Shown: in pieces, positions 9,436 to 17,674 of the stretch
How positions within the stretch are numbered: position 1 is the stretch's first letter
How the letters are laid out: each line of letters opens with the position of its first letter
From: Cypionkella sp049896245
GTDB lineage: Bacteria > Pseudomonadota > Alphaproteobacteria > Rhodobacterales > Rhodobacteraceae
Length of the DNA: 64,000 nucleotides
NCBI RefSeq assembly: GCF_049896245.1
Contig: NZ_JAFCTX010000005.1
Coordinates: 114,202 to 178,201, forward strand
Reading direction: 5' to 3'
Made by a program: the position numbers and the translations under genes
The notes under the pieces: generated by a model
Told to the model about the DNA's origin: nothing
The model's input: only the letters and a program-made list of their open reading frames with translations
Database searches by the model: none

Positions 9436-9572
9436 TCAGGCCGAGTGGGTCTAAACATCCGCATTCAACCCTAAGCTGTACAATGCAACATTCACTTGCT
9501 CTGTTGCCTTTTTACCATAGGAATTCGGCTAAGCCTCTGTTAACGTTTCCAGATAAGAAACAAAAAAACGAG

Positions 9573-9610
9573 CAGGCAAACAGGCAGGCAAACAGGCAGG
9601 CAAACAGGCA
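9573..9610 (+). repeat. Short tandem repeat abutting a start codon
   Basis: A 12-bp unit CAGGCAGGCAAA is present in two complete copies (9581-9592, 9593-9604) with partial copies on each side, the last base being the A of the ATG at 9610. The repeat occupies the position of the ribosome-binding site of the Hint-domain gene and supplies its only purine-rich AGG motifs. Confidence 0.85.
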
Positions 9611-10680
9611 TGAAAACGGGCTCTTTGGGCACGTTCGTCATCTCCTGGTCACAAACAGAAGTAGACGGCCTCAAGGCCGCATCTTTAGACTTACTGAGCG
9701 TCGGTGCCGCATGGCGCTGGACGGGTGCAGCCGTCCGCGTGGACGGTCCTCAGGGGTTGCTGCTTTTGGAACAGGCTGAAGGGGCGGCGGATTTACGCAA
9801 ACGGGCGGCGCGCATGGTGCGCCGGCTGGTGGGAGTAGCGGTGGGTGGCGAGGTTAAGCCGGAATACCAAGCAGATCCCTATCCTGATCTTCCCGATCAG
9901 GGCTTTATCGTCACCGACGGGCATCAGTCCTTCACGGTAACCATCATTCCGGTGCCCGACACCGGGGCGCAACTGTTGATGCTGGTCGGCGATCTGCCGC
10001 CCTGCGATCAGGATTTGTGGGTGGTGCGCACCGCGATTGACCGCACCCATTCCGGGGCAGGGGCGCGTGTGGCGGGTGGGGTGATCTGCTTCACACCGGA
10101 TACACGGGTTGCCACGCCGGCCGGCGTGCAGCAAATCCGCCATCTGCGCAGCGGCGATATGATCCTCACCCGCGACAATGGCCCGCAAGAGGTGCTCTGG
10201 AGCGGTCACCGCCGCATGTCCGGCGCGCGGCTTTACGCCATGCCGCATCTGCGCCCCATTCGGTTCAAGGCAAATTCGATGGGGCTGTATCGCCCGGACG
10301 AAGACCTGCTGGTCTCGCCGCAGCACCGGATGCTGGTGAAGGGGGCCGCCGCGCAGGCCCTGTTCAACACCTCGGAAGTGCTGGTCGCTGCCGAAGATCT
10401 GGTCAACGACGCCACCATCGCCGTCGATCACATGCTGCGCGAGGTGACTTATGTGCATATCCTGTTGGAGCGGCACAACATTGTCTGGGCCAATGGGCTG
10501 GAAACCGAAAGCTTCCACCCCTCCAACACCGCCTTGGACACGGTCGATCCAGTACAACTCGAGGGCCTGCTGAACATCCTGCCTGAGATCGCGGAAAACC
10601 CACATGCCTACGGCGATTACGCCCGCCGCAATATCTCGGGCTCGGAAGCCGCCATCCTGCGGCACGAACTGGCGGCATAA
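9610..10680 (+). CDS. Hint-domain protein
   Basis: 356 aa. The C-terminal half is a Hint (hedgehog/intein-like) domain beginning at Cys160 in VICFTPDTRVATPAG, with the usual following block RSGDMILTRDNGPQEVLW and the later SPQHRMLVKG and NGLETESFHP segments. Such proteins are abundant in Rhodobacteraceae; the Cys and His suggest autoprocessing chemistry, but their physiological role is not established. The N-terminal 155 residues show no family I recognise and no signal peptide. The ribosome-binding site lies in the CAGGCAGGCAAA repeat. A terminator follows at 10721-10757. Confidence 0.85.
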   Translation: MKTGSLGTFVISWSQTEVDGLKAASLDLLSVGAAWRWTGAAVRVDGPQGLLLLEQAEGAADLRKRAARMVRRLVGVAVGGEVKPEYQADPYPDLPDQGFIVTDGHQSFTVTIIPVPDTGAQLLMLVGDLPPCDQDLWVVRTAIDRTHSGAGARVAGGVICFTPDTRVATPAGVQQIRHLRSGDMILTRDNGPQEVLWSGHRRMSGARLYAMPHLRPIRFKANSMGLYRPDEDLLVSPQHRMLVKGAAAQALFNTSEVLVAAEDLVNDATIAVDHMLREVTYVHILLERHNIVWANGLETESFHPSNTALDTVDPVQLEGLLNILPEIAENPHAYGDYARRNISGSEAAILRHELAA

Positions 10681-10695
10681 AGTCGTCCGCAGCGG

Positions 10696-10723
10696 TTGAC
10701 TCTGCTTAGACCGACTGTATAAG
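10696..10723 (+). promoter_or_regulatory. Probable sigma70-type promoter of rpsD
   Basis: TTGACT (10696-10701) and TATAAG (10718-10723) are separated by 16 nt. Transcription would start near 10730, giving a leader of about 120 nt before rpsD. The -10 element overlaps the 5' arm of the hairpin that terminates the upstream Hint-domain gene. Confidence 0.65.
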
Positions 10724-10757
10724 CCCCCCAAGTCCCGGAGATGCGTCCGGGGCTTTT
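10721..10757 (+). terminator. Intrinsic terminator of the Hint gene / possible rpsD attenuator
   Basis: AAGCCCC (10721-10727) can pair with GGGGCTT (10749-10755), followed by TTT. An alternative inner hairpin CCCGGA (10734-10739) / TCCGGG (10746-10751) uses the same 3' G-run. Read-through from the Hint gene can form the outer hairpin, whereas a transcript started at the rpsD promoter would contain only the inner one. Confidence 0.7.
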
Positions 10758-10848
10758 TCATTGGTGTTGGTGGACTTCGCAAGAAGAACCCTGTCGAACC
10801 TTCGGGTTAAAGGACAACGCCCTTCACGTCTAAAGAAGGAGATCAGAG

Positions 10849-11469
10849 ATGACAAAACGCACCTCTGCCAAGTACAAAATTGACCGCCGCATGGGCGAAA
10901 ACATCTGGGGCCGCCCAAAATCCCCGGTGAACAAGCGCGAATACGGCCCCGGCCAGCACGGCCAGCGCCGCAAGAACAAACTGTCGGATTTCGGTACTCA
11001 GTTGCGCGCTAAGCAAAAACTGAAGGGTTACTACGGCGATCTGACCGAAAAGCAATTCCGCAAGATCTACACCGAAGCAGAACGCGTCAAAGGCGATACC
11101 GGCGAGATGCTGGTTGGTCTGTTGGAGCGTCGTCTCGATGCCGTCGTGTACCGGGCTAAACTGGTGCCAACCGTGTTCGCCGCGCGTCAGTTCGTGAACC
11201 ACGGCCACGTCACCGTTAACGGCGGCCGCGTCAACATCGCGTCCTATCGCGTCAAAGAGGGCGACATTATCGCCGTTCGTGAAAAGTCGCGCCAACTTGC
11301 GATCATCGCCGAAGCTTTGGCTCTGACCGAGCGTGACACCCCGGATTATCTGGAAATCGACACCCATAAGCTGACCGTGAAGTTCATTCGCACGCCGGGT
11401 CTGGGCGACATCCCATATCCCGTCGTGATGGAACCGAACCTGGTCGTCGAATATTACGCGAAAAACTAA
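10849..11469 (+). CDS. rpsD: 30S ribosomal protein S4
   Basis: 206 aa, primary 16S rRNA-binding protein that nucleates small-subunit assembly. The N-terminal region lacks the zinc-binding Cys residues of the C+ form, and an S4 RNA-binding domain occupies about residues 95-155 (RRLDAVVYRAKLVPTVFAAR, HGHVTVNGGRVN). AAGGAG precedes the ATG with good spacing. It stands alone rather than in an alpha operon, as in other alphaproteobacteria. The leader between 10730 and 10848 contains a UUCG-capped hairpin (AACC 10797-10800 / GGTT 10805-10808) and is a candidate for autogenous control by S4; this is inference. Confidence 0.98.
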   Translation: MTKRTSAKYKIDRRMGENIWGRPKSPVNKREYGPGQHGQRRKNKLSDFGTQLRAKQKLKGYYGDLTEKQFRKIYTEAERVKGDTGEMLVGLLERRLDAVVYRAKLVPTVFAARQFVNHGHVTVNGGRVNIASYRVKEGDIIAVREKSRQLAIIAEALALTERDTPDYLEIDTHKLTVKFIRTPGLGDIPYPVVMEPNLVVEYYAKN

Positions 11470-11507
11470 GCTCTGCCCCACTCGGCAGAGGCGAAACCGT
11501 TACGATC

Positions 11508-11533
11508 GGCCCGCCTTTATGGCGGGCCTTTTT
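11508..11533 (+). terminator. Intrinsic terminator of rpsD
   Basis: Perfect 8-bp stem GGCCCGCC (11508-11515) / GGCGGGCC (11521-11528) with a 5-nt loop, followed by a run of five T residues. Confidence 0.93.
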
Positions 11534-11549
11534 ATTTTCCACGGAGCCC

Positions 11550-12086
11550 ATGATGTCAGACAAACCCACGCTTGAATCAAAGTTCGAACAGGGCCTGTTC
11601 GCCAGCCGCTGGCTGATGGCGCCGATGTATCTGGGGCTGGTGATCAGTCTGGCGATGCTGGTGGTGATCTTCGTCAAGGAATTGGCTTATTACGCGCCGC
11701 AAGTTTTAACCATGACCGCCGATCAGGGCATCCTTTCGATCCTGACGCTGATTGATCTCAGCCTTGCCGCCAACCTGCTGCTGATCGTGCTGTTTTCCGG
11801 TTATGAGAACTTTGTCTCGAAACTGGATATCACCAGCAATGACCGCCCCGACTGGATGGGCAAGGTTGATTTCTCGGGCCTGAAAATGAAGCTGATCGCG
11901 TCGATCGTGGCGATCTCGGGTATTCATTTGCTGAAGGTTTTCATGGGGTTGGGAAAGACAGATTCCGCCTACCCGGTGACCACGGAAACCTTGCGCTGGA
12001 TGGTGATCATCCATTTGACCTTCGTCATCTCGGGCGTCCTGCTGGCCCTGATGGATTGGCTTGCCGCCAAGACCGACAAGCATTGA
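11550..12086 (+). CDS. UPF0114 / YqhA family membrane protein
   Basis: 178 aa inner-membrane protein of the UPF0114 (TIGR00645, YqhA) family. Four hydrophobic spans are seen, around residues 22-45, 58-80, 108-128 and 140-165, and the family segment LLIVLFSGYENFVSKLD lies between the second and third. Function is unknown. Two ATG codons are adjacent (11550, 11553); GGAG at 11543-11546 fits the second slightly better. It sits just after the rpsD terminator and 7 bp before homospermidine synthase, with which it may be co-transcribed. Confidence 0.88.
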   Translation: MMSDKPTLESKFEQGLFASRWLMAPMYLGLVISLAMLVVIFVKELAYYAPQVLTMTADQGILSILTLIDLSLAANLLLIVLFSGYENFVSKLDITSNDRPDWMGKVDFSGLKMKLIASIVAISGIHLLKVFMGLGKTDSAYPVTTETLRWMVIIHLTFVISGVLLALMDWLAAKTDKH

Positions 12087-12093
12087 GAGCATA

Positions 12094-13509
12094 ATGACCT
12101 ACCAAATCCACGCCCGCATCGACGGCCCCTTGGTGATGATCGGCTTCGGCTCGATTGGCCGTGGCACCCTGCCGCTGATCCTGCGCCATATTGATTTCGA
12201 CCGCGCCCAGTTCACCGTGATCGAGCCCTCGGCAGAATTTGCACCGATGCTGGCCGAACATGGCATCAAACACCTGCAACTGGCGCTGACCGAGGCCAAC
12301 TTCGCCGAAACCCTGCGCAACCTGTTCCCGAATGGCAAAGGTTTCATCGTCAACCTGTCGGTGGATGTGGACAGCATCGAACTGATGAAGCTAGCCCAAG
12401 AGCTTGGCGTGCAATACATCGACACCGTAGTCGAGCCGTGGCCCGGTTTCTACTTCAACTCGCCGCTGCCCAATGCCGACCGCACCAACTATCCCTTGCG
12501 CGAAAAGGTCCGCGCTTTGGGCAAAACCTATCCCGGTGGCCCCACCGCCGTCTCCTGCTGCGGTGCCAATCCGGGCATGGTGTCTTGGCTATTGAAAGAG
12601 GCCCTGCTGCGCCTCGCCAAAGATACCGGCGTAAAAGCCGACCCAAAAACCCAAAAAGACTGGGCACTGCTGGCGATGACCCTAGGTGTCAATGGTGTGC
12701 ATATTGCGGAGCGGGATACCCAAGTCTCGGCCCGCCCTAAACCCCAAGGCACCTTCGTCAACTCGTGGTCGGTCGATGGCCTGCTGTCGGAAGGCTACCA
12801 GCCCGCCGAACTCGGCTGGGGCACGCATGAGAAAAAGCTACCGCCCAACGGCCACAAATTCGAATCCGGCCCCGGCTATGCGATCTGGATCGACCGCCCC
12901 GGCGCTGACACTCGCGTGCGCTCGTGGTGCCCCGACATTGGCCCGCAATTCGGCCTTGTCGTCACCCACAACGAATCCCTGTCGATCCCGGATTACTACA
13001 CAGTCTGGGACGGCCCGAAGGCGCTGTATCGCCCGACCTGCCACTACGCTTACCACCCATGCCCCGATGCGATCCTTAGCCTGCACGAAACCAACGGAGC
13101 CGGAAAACTCCCCGAATCCAAGCACATCCTGACCGCCGATGAGATCACCGGCGGCGGCGATGATCTGGGCGTGTTCCTCTACGGCCATGCCAAGGGCGCG
13201 ATGTGGTATGGCTCGCGCTTGACCATCGAAGAAGCCCGCGCTCTGGCATCTTACCAGAACGCCACCGGCATGCAGGTAACGTCCGCCGTCCTTGCCGCAA
13301 TGGTCTGGACAGCCGAAAACCCCAACGAAGGCTTCGTGGAAGCCGATGAGATGGACCACGCCCGTTGCCTTGATGTGCAGCGCCCCTACCTTGGCCGGAT
13401 TGAATGTCACTACACCGACTGGACCCCGCTGCAAAACCGCATCAACCACTTCGCCGAGGACCGCGACGAAGACGACCCGTGGCAGTTCACCAACTTCCTC
13501 GCGGTTTGA
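12094..13509 (+). CDS. hss: Homospermidine synthase
   Basis: 471 aa, the normal length for the bacterial enzyme, which makes homospermidine from two putrescines (or putrescine plus spermidine) in an NAD-dependent reaction. A nucleotide-binding glycine motif GFGSIG is at residues 17-22, and the family segments TVVEPWPGFYFN and CCGANPGMVSWLLKEAL follow. The ATG at 12094 begins the conserved N-terminus; an in-frame TTG at 12061 would add eleven residues overlapping the previous gene. Homospermidine is a characteristic polyamine of many alphaproteobacteria. The gene is followed by a hairpin at 13516-13540. Confidence 0.94.
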   Translation: MTYQIHARIDGPLVMIGFGSIGRGTLPLILRHIDFDRAQFTVIEPSAEFAPMLAEHGIKHLQLALTEANFAETLRNLFPNGKGFIVNLSVDVDSIELMKLAQELGVQYIDTVVEPWPGFYFNSPLPNADRTNYPLREKVRALGKTYPGGPTAVSCCGANPGMVSWLLKEALLRLAKDTGVKADPKTQKDWALLAMTLGVNGVHIAERDTQVSARPKPQGTFVNSWSVDGLLSEGYQPAELGWGTHEKKLPPNGHKFESGPGYAIWIDRPGADTRVRSWCPDIGPQFGLVVTHNESLSIPDYYTVWDGPKALYRPTCHYAYHPCPDAILSLHETNGAGKLPESKHILTADEITGGGDDLGVFLYGHAKGAMWYGSRLTIEEARALASYQNATGMQVTSAVLAAMVWTAENPNEGFVEADEMDHARCLDVQRPYLGRIECHYTDWTPLQNRINHFAEDRDEDDPWQFTNFLAV

Positions 13510-13515
13510 GACATT

Positions 13516-13540
13516 TGCGCAAGGGCTAGCCCCTTGCGCA
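13516..13540. repeat. Hairpin between hss and hisC
   Basis: Perfect 10-bp inverted repeat TGCGCAAGGG (13516-13525) / CCCTTGCGCA (13531-13540) with a 5-nt loop. No T-run follows, so it may be a Rho-assisted terminator or an mRNA 3'-end stabiliser. Confidence 0.7.
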
Positions 13541-13613
13541 GCTGTATAGGCCAAATGTTGCTGGTATTGCACCGCTCCCGTCGCTAAAACCCGCGCAACA
13601 CTTGGGGAATACG

Positions 13614-14699
13614 ATGAACGACGCAATCCGCCCGCAGCCCGGCATCATGGACATCGCTTTGTATGAAGGTGGTAAAGCCGCCATTGCAGGCGCGACCAAT
13701 GTGCTGAAACTGTCGTCGAACGAAAACCCGTTCGGCCCATCTGACAAAGCCAAAGACGCCTTCGCGCGCTCGGTCCACAACCTGCACCGCTACCCGAACA
13801 CCGACCACGCGTCCTTGCGCCAAGCCATCGCCGAAGTGCATGGCCTTGATGCTAACCGCGTGATCTGCGGCGTTGGTTCCGATGAAATCATCACCTTCCT
13901 GTGCCAAGCCTATGCCGGCCCGAAAGACGAAGTGGTGTTCACCGAACACGGCTTCCTGATGTATCGCATCTCGGCCCTTGCCGCAGGAGCAACCCCGGTT
14001 GAAGTCGCCGAGCGGGATCGCACCACCGATGTCGATGCCATCCTACGCGCCTGTAACCGTCGGACAAAACTGGTTTTTATCGCCAATCCGAACAACCCCA
14101 CCGGCACGATGATTTCCGCCGCCGAGATCGAACGCCTTGCCGCTGGCCTACCCGCGCAAGCCATTCTGGTGCTCGACGGCGCTTACGCGGAATTCGTTGA
14201 AGGCTTCGACGCTGGCCTCGCGCTGATCGAATCCCGCACCAACGTCGTGATGACCCGCACTTTCTCGAAAATCTACGGTCTGGGCGGCCTGCGCATCGGC
14301 TGGGGTTATGGCCCGCAGCAAATCATCGACGTGCTGAACCGTATTCGTGGCCCGTTCAACCTGTCGAATACCCAGCTTGACACCGCCGAAGCCGCCGTGC
14401 GCGATCAGGATTTCGTTAACCGCTGCCGCAGCGACAACGCCCGGATGCGCCACTGGCTTGCGCAGGCTTTGGCCGAGCTTGGCATCCCGTCCGACACCTC
14501 GCTTGCCAATTTCATCCTCGCCCGCTTTGCTAGCCCGGAAGAAGCCGAAGCCTGCGATCTGTTCTTGCAAAAGCAAGGCCTGATCGTGCGCCGCGTCGCC
14601 AGCTACAAACTGCCGCACTGCCTGCGCATCACCGTGGGGGATGAGGCCTCGTGCCGCCGCGTCGTCCACGCGATTGCGCAGTTCAAGGGTGTGAAATGA
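13614..14699 (+). CDS. hisC: Histidinol-phosphate / aromatic aminotransferase
   Basis: 361 aa fold-type I PLP aminotransferase of the HisC family. The Schiff-base lysine is Lys219 in TRTFSKIYGLGGLRIGWG; the SSNENPFGPS segment near the N-terminus and IANPNNPTGT are also typical. It is directly coupled (ATGA overlap) to a prephenate dehydrogenase gene. In alphaproteobacteria HisC enzymes in this context often serve both histidine synthesis and transamination of prephenate or aromatic keto acids, so the role is probably in tyrosine and phenylalanine synthesis as well. ATG at 13614 chosen because GGGGA at 13604-13608 is correctly spaced; an in-frame TTG at 13602 is not. Confidence 0.93.
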   Translation: MNDAIRPQPGIMDIALYEGGKAAIAGATNVLKLSSNENPFGPSDKAKDAFARSVHNLHRYPNTDHASLRQAIAEVHGLDANRVICGVGSDEIITFLCQAYAGPKDEVVFTEHGFLMYRISALAAGATPVEVAERDRTTDVDAILRACNRRTKLVFIANPNNPTGTMISAAEIERLAAGLPAQAILVLDGAYAEFVEGFDAGLALIESRTNVVMTRTFSKIYGLGGLRIGWGYGPQQIIDVLNRIRGPFNLSNTQLDTAEAAVRDQDFVNRCRSDNARMRHWLAQALAELGIPSDTSLANFILARFASPEEAEACDLFLQKQGLIVRRVASYKLPHCLRITVGDEASCRRVVHAIAQFKGVK

Positions 14700-15634
14700 C
14701 GCAAATCTATGCCCGTGTCGCGCTGATCGGGCTGGGCCTGATCGCCTCGTCGATGGCCCATGCGATGCGCGCCAATGGCTTGGCGGGGCAAATTGTCGGC
14801 CACGCCAAATCCGCTGAGACCCGCGCCACCGCCTTGGAACTAGGGCTTTGTGATCACGTCTATGCCACCGCTACCGAGGCCGTTCAGGGTGCTGATCTGG
14901 TGGTTCTCGCCGTCCCGGTCGGTGCTATGGCCGCGATTGCCGAAGAAATCGGCCCGCATCTTATGCCGGGTTGCACCGTCACCGATGTAGGCTCGGTCAA
15001 GCAGGCGGTGATCGCCGCCGTCACCCCCTATATCCCTGAAGGCGTTCAGTTTATTCCCGGCCACCCGATGGCCGGCACCGAATATTCCGGCCCGCGCTCG
15101 GGCTTTGCTACGCTTTTTCAAAACCGCTGGTGGCTGCTGACCCCCGCGCCCGAGGTCGATCCTGCAGCCCTCGCGCGCCTGCAATCGCTGCTGGTCGGCA
15201 TGGGGGCCAAGGTCAATCTGATGGACGCAGCCCACCATGATCAGGTCTTGGCCGTCGTCAGCCACACCCCGCACCTGATCGCCTATACGATGGTCGGTGT
15301 CGCGGATCATCTCGCACAAGTGTCCAATTCGGAAGTCATCGAATACTCCGCCTCGGGTTTTCGCGATTTCACCCGCATCGCCGCCTCTGATCCCACCATG
15401 TGGCGCGACGTGTTCCTCACCAACAAAGACGCCGTGCTCGACATCTTGGGACGCTTTGCCGAGGAATTGTTCGTGCTGCAACGCGCCATCCGCATGGGCG
15501 ACGGCGATCATCTGCACGATTACTTCACCCGCACCCGCGCCATCCGTCGCGGCATTATCGAGGCTGGGCAAGACACCTCTGCCCCCGATTTCGGTCGCGC
15601 CCCTGCCGCCGCAAAGCCCGCAGGCGAGGCCTAA
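14696..15634 (+). CDS. Prephenate / arogenate dehydrogenase family protein
   Basis: 312 aa TyrA-family NAD(P) dehydrogenase making the tyrosine precursor from prephenate or arogenate. The nucleotide-binding loop GLGLIAS is at residues 10-16, and the family motifs DVGSVKQAV, PGHPMAGTEYSGP and AVVSHTPHLIAY follow. No ACT or chorismate mutase domain is attached. The start overlaps the hisC stop by 4 bp, forming a two-gene aromatic amino acid unit. The choice between prephenate and arogenate cannot be made from these motifs. Confidence 0.92.
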   Translation: MTQIYARVALIGLGLIASSMAHAMRANGLAGQIVGHAKSAETRATALELGLCDHVYATATEAVQGADLVVLAVPVGAMAAIAEEIGPHLMPGCTVTDVGSVKQAVIAAVTPYIPEGVQFIPGHPMAGTEYSGPRSGFATLFQNRWWLLTPAPEVDPAALARLQSLLVGMGAKVNLMDAAHHDQVLAVVSHTPHLIAYTMVGVADHLAQVSNSEVIEYSASGFRDFTRIAASDPTMWRDVFLTNKDAVLDILGRFAEELFVLQRAIRMGDGDHLHDYFTRTRAIRRGIIEAGQDTSAPDFGRAPAAAKPAGEA

Positions 15635-15635
15635 C

Positions 15636-16493
15636 ATGCGGGCCATTGGCCCCTTGACGCTGCTCTGTATGGCGCTGGCCGGGATGGCGCTGGCCGAGGC
15701 CCCGATAACCTCACCGCATCCCTTACCGCGCCCGATCATTGCACAACCCGAAACGCCCGTGGCGGCACCCATCCTTCGCCCCCGGCATCGCCCAACCATC
15801 CTTGCCGCCGTGCCGCCAATCGCATCAGAACCAGCGCCGCAACAGGCCCTCCCAGAGATCACAGCGGTTGCGCCGCTGCCACGACCCCAGCCCCGCCCTA
15901 AAGGATTGCAAGTTCAAGTCGAACAAGTGGCGATGGCCCAGCCCGAACCGGAAGCAGCCCCCAGCCGAACATCCAAAAAGGAATCCCGCAAAGGCTCGGT
16001 CTGCGGCGACCCCGCCATCCGTGGCCAAGACCTCCCCCCCGTCACCTCGCGTACAAAAGGCTGCGGCATAACGGAGCCCGTCCGCGTCACCGCCATCGAC
16101 GGCATCCCGTTCAGCCAGCCCGCCACCATTGACTGCGACACCGCAATCGCGCTGAAACGCTGGATGCGCGAAGGCATGGCCCCCGCCTTCGGCAACCGCG
16201 AGGTCGTGCAACTTCACATCTTCGGAAGCTACATGTGCCGTAGCCGCAACAACGTCCGGGGCGCGAAAATCTCCGAACATGGGCGCGGTAAAGCCGTTGA
16301 TATCGCTGGATTTATCTTCTCTGACGGCAAAGAATGGACCGTGGCGCGCGACTACAACAAGCAAATCCGCCGCGCCCAGAAAGCCGCCTGCGGCATCTTT
16401 GGCACGACGCTTGGCCCCGGTTCAGACGGTTACCACGAAGACCATCTGCACTTTGACACCGCTGAGCGGCGTGGCTCTGCCTACTGCCGCTAA
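15636..16493 (+). CDS. Extensin-like C-terminal domain protein (exported)
   Basis: 285 aa. A Sec signal peptide ends around residue 20 (MALAEA). A Pro-rich, low-complexity linker spans about residues 22-120. The C-terminal 165 residues form the extensin-like C domain (PF06904) with four or more Cys residues (SVCGDP, KGCGI, TIDCDT, SYMCRS) and the metal-binding-type motifs SEHGRGKAVDIAGF and HEDHLHFD, which resemble LAS-type D,D-peptidases. A cell-wall role is inferred. It starts 1 bp after the dehydrogenase stop. Confidence 0.88.
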   Translation: MRAIGPLTLLCMALAGMALAEAPITSPHPLPRPIIAQPETPVAAPILRPRHRPTILAAVPPIASEPAPQQALPEITAVAPLPRPQPRPKGLQVQVEQVAMAQPEPEAAPSRTSKKESRKGSVCGDPAIRGQDLPPVTSRTKGCGITEPVRVTAIDGIPFSQPATIDCDTAIALKRWMREGMAPAFGNREVVQLHIFGSYMCRSRNNVRGAKISEHGRGKAVDIAGFIFSDGKEWTVARDYNKQIRRAQKAACGIFGTTLGPGSDGYHEDHLHFDTAERRGSAYCR

Positions 16494-16514
16494 GGCCACC
16501 ATATGAGACACGCC

Positions 16515-16581
16515 GCCCCGGACTTGATCCGGGGCCTCTGGTTGCGAAATTGGATCAGAGGCCCCGGATCAGGTCCGGGGC
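16515..16581. repeat. REP-like double palindrome
   Basis: Two copies of a palindrome of the form GCCCCGGA-TCCGGGGC (16515-16535 and 16561-16581) face each other. The segments just inside them, CCTCTG (16535-16540) and CAGAGG (16557-16562), are also complementary, so the whole 67 bp can fold as one long hairpin. It separates the convergent extensin-like and DUF2125 genes and could end transcription from both sides. Palindromes of this sequence are widespread in alphaproteobacterial intergenic DNA. Confidence 0.85.
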
Positions 16582-16613
16582 AGCGCAGGACGGCAGATAC
16601 GCATTTCCAAATT

Positions 16614-17612
16614 TCAAGCCCCGCCCATATTCCGCATCCGGGGCGCAGGGCCCAACGGCAGCGGCCCCAGTACCATGCCGCCATCCTTGCAAATCAGCTT
16701 GATCTGCAACACCTCCAGATCGCCGCCCTGCGCTGCGACAATCCCCAACATCCGCTCTACCGTCGGCGCGACATCCGGCTTCACCAACCCCAAAGCGACC
16801 AATATCGGTGGCAGCCGTTTCCAGCCCTCGACCCGCAGTGCAATCTCGCCCTCCGCCAGCCCATCCGGCCCCGCCGTCAGCATGCCCTTGGCGGAAAACT
16901 TCAGCGCCCCCCAAGTCACCCGCGTATCGGCGATCTCCAGCGCCGCCAGCTGCGGCTTCGATGTCGCCGCCGCACGATCCAGCGGAGCGGTCAAAACCGC
17001 ATGGCCATCCAGAAACACCTCATCCATCAAATCCGGCAAATCCGTCGCCGCCAAAGCCTGCAACACCGCCGCATCCGGCGCAATCTCGGCCACCCGCAAC
17101 CCCAACCGATATGCGTTCGCGCGGGTTACATCCTCGGCCATCGAGACCGTGGCGCTATTGATCCCCAGCGTCCAGCCCGCATCCGAGGTCAGCTTTACTC
17201 CGGCAGCCTCACCCACCAATTCATTCAGCGCAAGCATGGTCGAGGGATGCACCTGCACACTCGCCCGCAGCAGCTGCGATCCAACCGTAACCTTCTGATC
17301 TGGCAGCGTAATCACCTGACCCGAGGGCAAAGCCGCAATCACATGCCACGGCTTCCACGTCATCGCATAAACCTGCACGAACGGGCTGGAAACCTGCACG
17401 CCCTGCGCCGGATCAGCCAGCACCAGATCGGAAACCGTCAGATCAAAACGGTTCGGAATGCCATGCACCTCCACGCCAGAGGCACTCACCACTCCCGGCG
17501 GCTGCTGCGCGATCCACGCCTTGACCCCGCTTTCAAGCTGCGACGCCCCCAGCCACCAATAGCCGGTCCACACCGCCGCTGCCGCCAGCACGATCCAAAT
17601 AAGCGCGCGCAT
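16614..17612 (-). CDS. DUF2125 domain protein
   Basis: 332 aa. A single N-terminal hydrophobic segment (ALIWIVLAAAAVWTGYWWLG) anchors or exports the protein, followed by the DUF2125 region (GVEVHGIPNRFDLTVSDLVL onward), a family of unknown function common in alphaproteobacteria and resembling large beta-rich envelope proteins. The start at 17612 gives the proper N-terminal anchor and has GGGGGCGAGG just upstream; the frame is open further upstream but without a plausible protein sequence. Divergent from the ChaC-like gene. Confidence 0.85.
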   Translation of the reverse strand: MRALIWIVLAAAAVWTGYWWLGASQLESGVKAWIAQQPPGVVSASGVEVHGIPNRFDLTVSDLVLADPAQGVQVSSPFVQVYAMTWKPWHVIAALPSGQVITLPDQKVTVGSQLLRASVQVHPSTMLALNELVGEAAGVKLTSDAGWTLGINSATVSMAEDVTRANAYRLGLRVAEIAPDAAVLQALAATDLPDLMDEVFLDGHAVLTAPLDRAAATSKPQLAALEIADTRVTWGALKFSAKGMLTAGPDGLAEGEIALRVEGWKRLPPILVALGLVKPDVAPTVERMLGIVAAQGGDLEVLQIKLICKDGGMVLGPLPLGPAPRMRNMGGA

Positions 17613-17674
17613 CCTCGCCCCCTTTTCTTTGCTTTGCCCAATGCTTACACCTAAGCCGAACAGAGGGATAGCCA

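Noticed and set aside
9573..9610. CRISPR array
   Set aside because: Repeat units are 12 bp and directly adjacent, with no spacers and no cas genes in the window.
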